From contig JAISRK010000087.1 in assembly GCA_031273665.1 (NCBI GenBank), positions 1 to 6,809 of the forward strand: DNA of 6,809 nt. The letters run 5' to 3'. Each line of letters begins with the position of its first letter. Positions within the stretch are counted from its first letter, which is position 1. The notes beneath the pieces were generated by a model that did not search any database, was not told the origin of the DNA, and saw only the letters and a list, made by a program, of their open reading frames with translations. Both the position numbers and the translations under genes were made by a program. Source of the DNA: Holosporales bacterium (lineage in GTDB: Bacteria > Pseudomonadota > Alphaproteobacteria > UBA3830 > JAIRMZ01). Positions 5,450 to 6,809 of this stretch are shown piece after piece.

Positions 5450-6280
5450 TTACATCGCGTCTTTCACGTAGTTTGGAGAAGATGGTGCCAGTTTTTCGGA
5501 CTGCCATTTGCTAGAGATAGAGGTCTCGCTTGGACTATTTTTATCCGCAGATCCCTCTTTGTTGCCTATCACAATCTCTTTTGCAACGGGTGATGTATCC
5601 TCTTTGGGATCACGTAAGACATATCCTCGGCCCCAAACGGTTTCTATATAATTTTCGCCGTCTAATGCTGCAGCTAATTTATGCCGTAACTTACAAATAA
5701 AAACGTCGATAATCTTAAGTTCCGGTTCGTCCAGTCCTCCATACAGGTGATTGAGGAAAACGTCTTTCGTCAGTGTTGTTCCTTTGCGCAAGCAAAGAAG
5801 CTCTAATATGGCGTACTCTTTGCTCGTGAGACGCACAGATATAGTGTCGTCCACTGTCGCCGTATGCGCCTGCAGATTGACCGTCAAGCGGCCCGTGCGA
5901 ACAACAGACTGAGAATGTCCTTTCGACCTGCGCACCACGGCTTGAATACGCGCCATTAGTTCTTTTTTATCAAAAGGCTTTGTTAAATAGTCGTCTGCGC
6001 CCATATCCAAGCACTTAACGCGATCTCTGGCGCCCAGTATGCCAGAAATCACAAGAATGGGTGTGCGTGTGTTGCAGGCGCGCAACCGTCGTATCACTTC
6101 GTATCCGTTTAAATCCGGTAACAGTAGGTCCAACAGAATAATATCGTAATCATAAAGGCGGCCGATCTCGAAACCATCCTGTCCCAAATCGGTTACGTCG
6201 GCAACGAAACCGCTGCTTCTTAATGTAAACTCAATACCCCTGGCAGTCGGGGAGTCATCTTCAATAACTAATACACGCAT
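5450..6280 (-). CDS. ctrA: Cell-cycle response regulator CtrA
   Basis: OmpR-type response regulator that, when phosphorylated through the CckA-ChpT relay, activates flagellar and division genes and in Caulobacter blocks replication initiation. The receiver domain (1-120) has the acidic pocket E7-D8-D9, phospho-acceptor D51 in [11 protein letters not shown]79 and K101 in [17 protein letters not shown] (115-127) is the characteristic CtrA linker. The winged-helix domain (130-225) contains [35 protein letters not shown] and [13 protein letters not shown], almost the Caulobacter sequence, so the same TTAA-N7-TTAA site is expected. The ATG at 6280 has AAGGA six bases upstream. The protein has 276 residues against about 231 in Caulobacter. 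The extra tail from about 226 is Ser/Lys/Glu-rich and ends KDAM, without the terminal Ala-Ala linked to ClpXP turnover. It is divergent from fliI and shares a spacer with CtrA boxes. Confidence 0.97.
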   Translation of the reverse strand: MRVLVIEDDSPTARGIEFTLRSSGFVADVTDLGQDGFEIGRLYDYDIILLDLLLPDLNGYEVIRRLRACNTRTPILVISGILGARDRVKCLDMGADDYLTKPFDKKELMARIQAVVRRSKGHSQSVVRTGRLTVNLQAHTATVDDTISVRLTSKEYAILELLCLRKGTTLTKDVFLNHLYGGLDEPELKIIDVFICKLRHKLAAALDGENYIETVWGRGYVLRDPKEDTSPVAKEIVIGNKEGSADKNSPSETSISSKWQSEKLAPSSPNYVKDAM

Positions 6281-6332
6281 ATGCCTTCCTTATCGATAGA
6301 TTTGCTTGGTTCCCCATCTTTTCTTTATTCCA

Positions 6333-6347
6333 TTAAGTTTTAGTTAA
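6333..6347. promoter_or_regulatory. CtrA box 1 (perfect TTAA-N7-TTAA), ctrA-fliI spacer
   Basis: TTAA at 6333-6336 and 6344-6347 with seven bases between. It lies about 36 bases, centre to centre, left of a shared -10-like element at 6373-6379. It is upstream of a possible rightward fliI promoter (TTATAG, 6374-6379). For a leftward ctrA transcript starting near 6366 it would lie inside the leader, where binding could repress. Confidence 0.75.
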
Positions 6348-6372
6348 AAGGCTGTTCTTTTTTCTAAAAAAC

Positions 6373-6413
6373 CTTATAGAGGTTTCTGTATACCTTTCTT
6401 AACCTTTCGTAAA
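6373..6413 (-). promoter_or_regulatory. Probable ctrA promoter with near-perfect CtrA box 2
   Basis: On the minus strand TTAAGA (6397-6402) and TATAAG (6373-6378) are 18 bases apart. The -35 element overlaps TTTACGAAAGGTTAA (6399-6413), a CtrA box with a single mismatch in one half. A box overlapping the -35 is the arrangement of CtrA-activated promoters. The leader would be about 86 nt. The same -10 region reads TTATAG on the + strand and could also serve fliI. Confidence 0.5.
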
Positions 6414-6437
6414 GTTTATCATTTTAAGAAGAAAGAA

Positions 6438-6809
6438 ATGAAAAGAAATTCAAGTGCCGTTCCTTATATTACGCAACAGATTTCTGAGCTCTCTGCCGTT
6501 CAGTATTTCGGACACGTTACAAGTATTACAGGACTTCTTGTTGAGGTGCTAGCGCCTCTCTGCATTCAAACAATCGGACGACAAGCGATTATTTTAGCAA
6601 AGCCAGAAAGACGCGCTGAGGTCATTGGATTTAATAACGGACACGCGTTGATGATGGTATTTGGCAGCTATGAAGGGCTTGGAGTTGGTCAACGCGTTGT
6701 CTTCAAAGAGGAAATGCAATGTATTTTCCCGACTATTCATTGGATCGGACGTGTTGTGGACGCTATGGGTGCTCCTATTGATAATAAAGGACCTTTGGAA
6801 AAAGGAGAA
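6438..6809 (+). CDS. fliI: Flagellum-specific ATPase FliI, N-terminal part (cut by window edge)
   Basis: The 124 codons run in frame off the right edge. FliI is the hexameric ATPase of the flagellar type III export apparatus, related to the F1 beta subunit and acting on the cytoplasmic face of the basal body with FliH and FliJ. Visible are the N-terminal beta-barrel domain (VQYFGHVTSITGLLVEV, about 21-37; RRAEVIGFNNGHALMMVFG, about 58-76; GLGVGQRVVF, 80-89) and the hallmark IGRVVDAMGAPIDNKGPL (103-120). The window ends before the Walker A loop. The ATG at 6438 follows a purine-rich AAGAAGAAAG, only a weak ribosome site; no earlier in-frame start is better. The ctrA-fliI spacer with CtrA boxes suggests that flagellar export is under CtrA control. 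Confidence 0.9.
   Translation, partial: MKRNSSAVPYITQQISELSAVQYFGHVTSITGLLVEVLAPLCIQTIGRQAIILAKPERRAEVIGFNNGHALMMVFGSYEGLGVGQRVVFKEEMQCIFPTIHWIGRVVDAMGAPIDNKGPLEKGE

Noticed and set aside
5333..5593. An 86-codon + strand frame at the right end of the gap
   Set aside because: It begins at GTG without a fitting ribosome site, has no recognisable motif, and its second half is antisense to the ctrA 3' end.

Overview
The window looks like a piece of an alphaproteobacterial chromosome of moderate GC, roughly 45-50% by eye. The evidence is a CtrA-type cell-cycle regulator whose DNA-binding domain is close to the Caulobacter type, a RpoH heat-shock sigma factor, a Ros/MucR-family regulator, and the start of the flagellar export ATPase FliI. 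I cannot name the genus. Moderate GC, a likely insertion-sequence remnant and several diverged regulators would fit a host-associated lineage, but that is inference.

Layout. At the left end, reading leftwards, are a secreted lytic transglycosylase (cut by the window edge) and, upstream of it, rplS (ribosomal protein L19). Divergent from rplS is a rightward ABC-F ATPase. It converges on a leftward cluster rpoH-rimI-mucR; rimI and mucR overlap by four bases. A stretch of about 810 bases (4639-5449) without a normal protein gene follows. Then come leftward ctrA and, divergent from it, rightward fliI (5' part only).

How the parts may work together. The ctrA-fliI spacer holds one perfect TTAA-N7-TTAA CtrA box and one box with a single mismatch, placed on either side of a shared AT-rich -10 region. 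This fits CtrA autoregulation plus cell-cycle control of flagellar genes. A second perfect CtrA box lies inside the 810-base gap. Just downstream of it is a -10-like GATAAT, then about 95 nt whose two ends pair (AGGCATCG with TGATGCCT) and end in six T's. This is the best candidate for something undescribed: a CtrA-controlled small RNA between rpoH and ctrA. The same gap holds a probable decayed IS5-type transposase fragment.

The rpoH cluster has its own peculiarities. rpoH appears to start at TTG behind a very strong Shine-Dalgarno sequence. The bases between that site and the start codon can pair perfectly with an upstream heptamer, so a thermosensor-like hairpin is possible. The MucR-like protein keeps the Cys and Asp of the Ros zinc finger but has Tyr and Ala where the two His ligands should be. 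CtrA carries an extra C-terminal tail of about 45-50 residues and lacks the usual terminal Ala-Ala.
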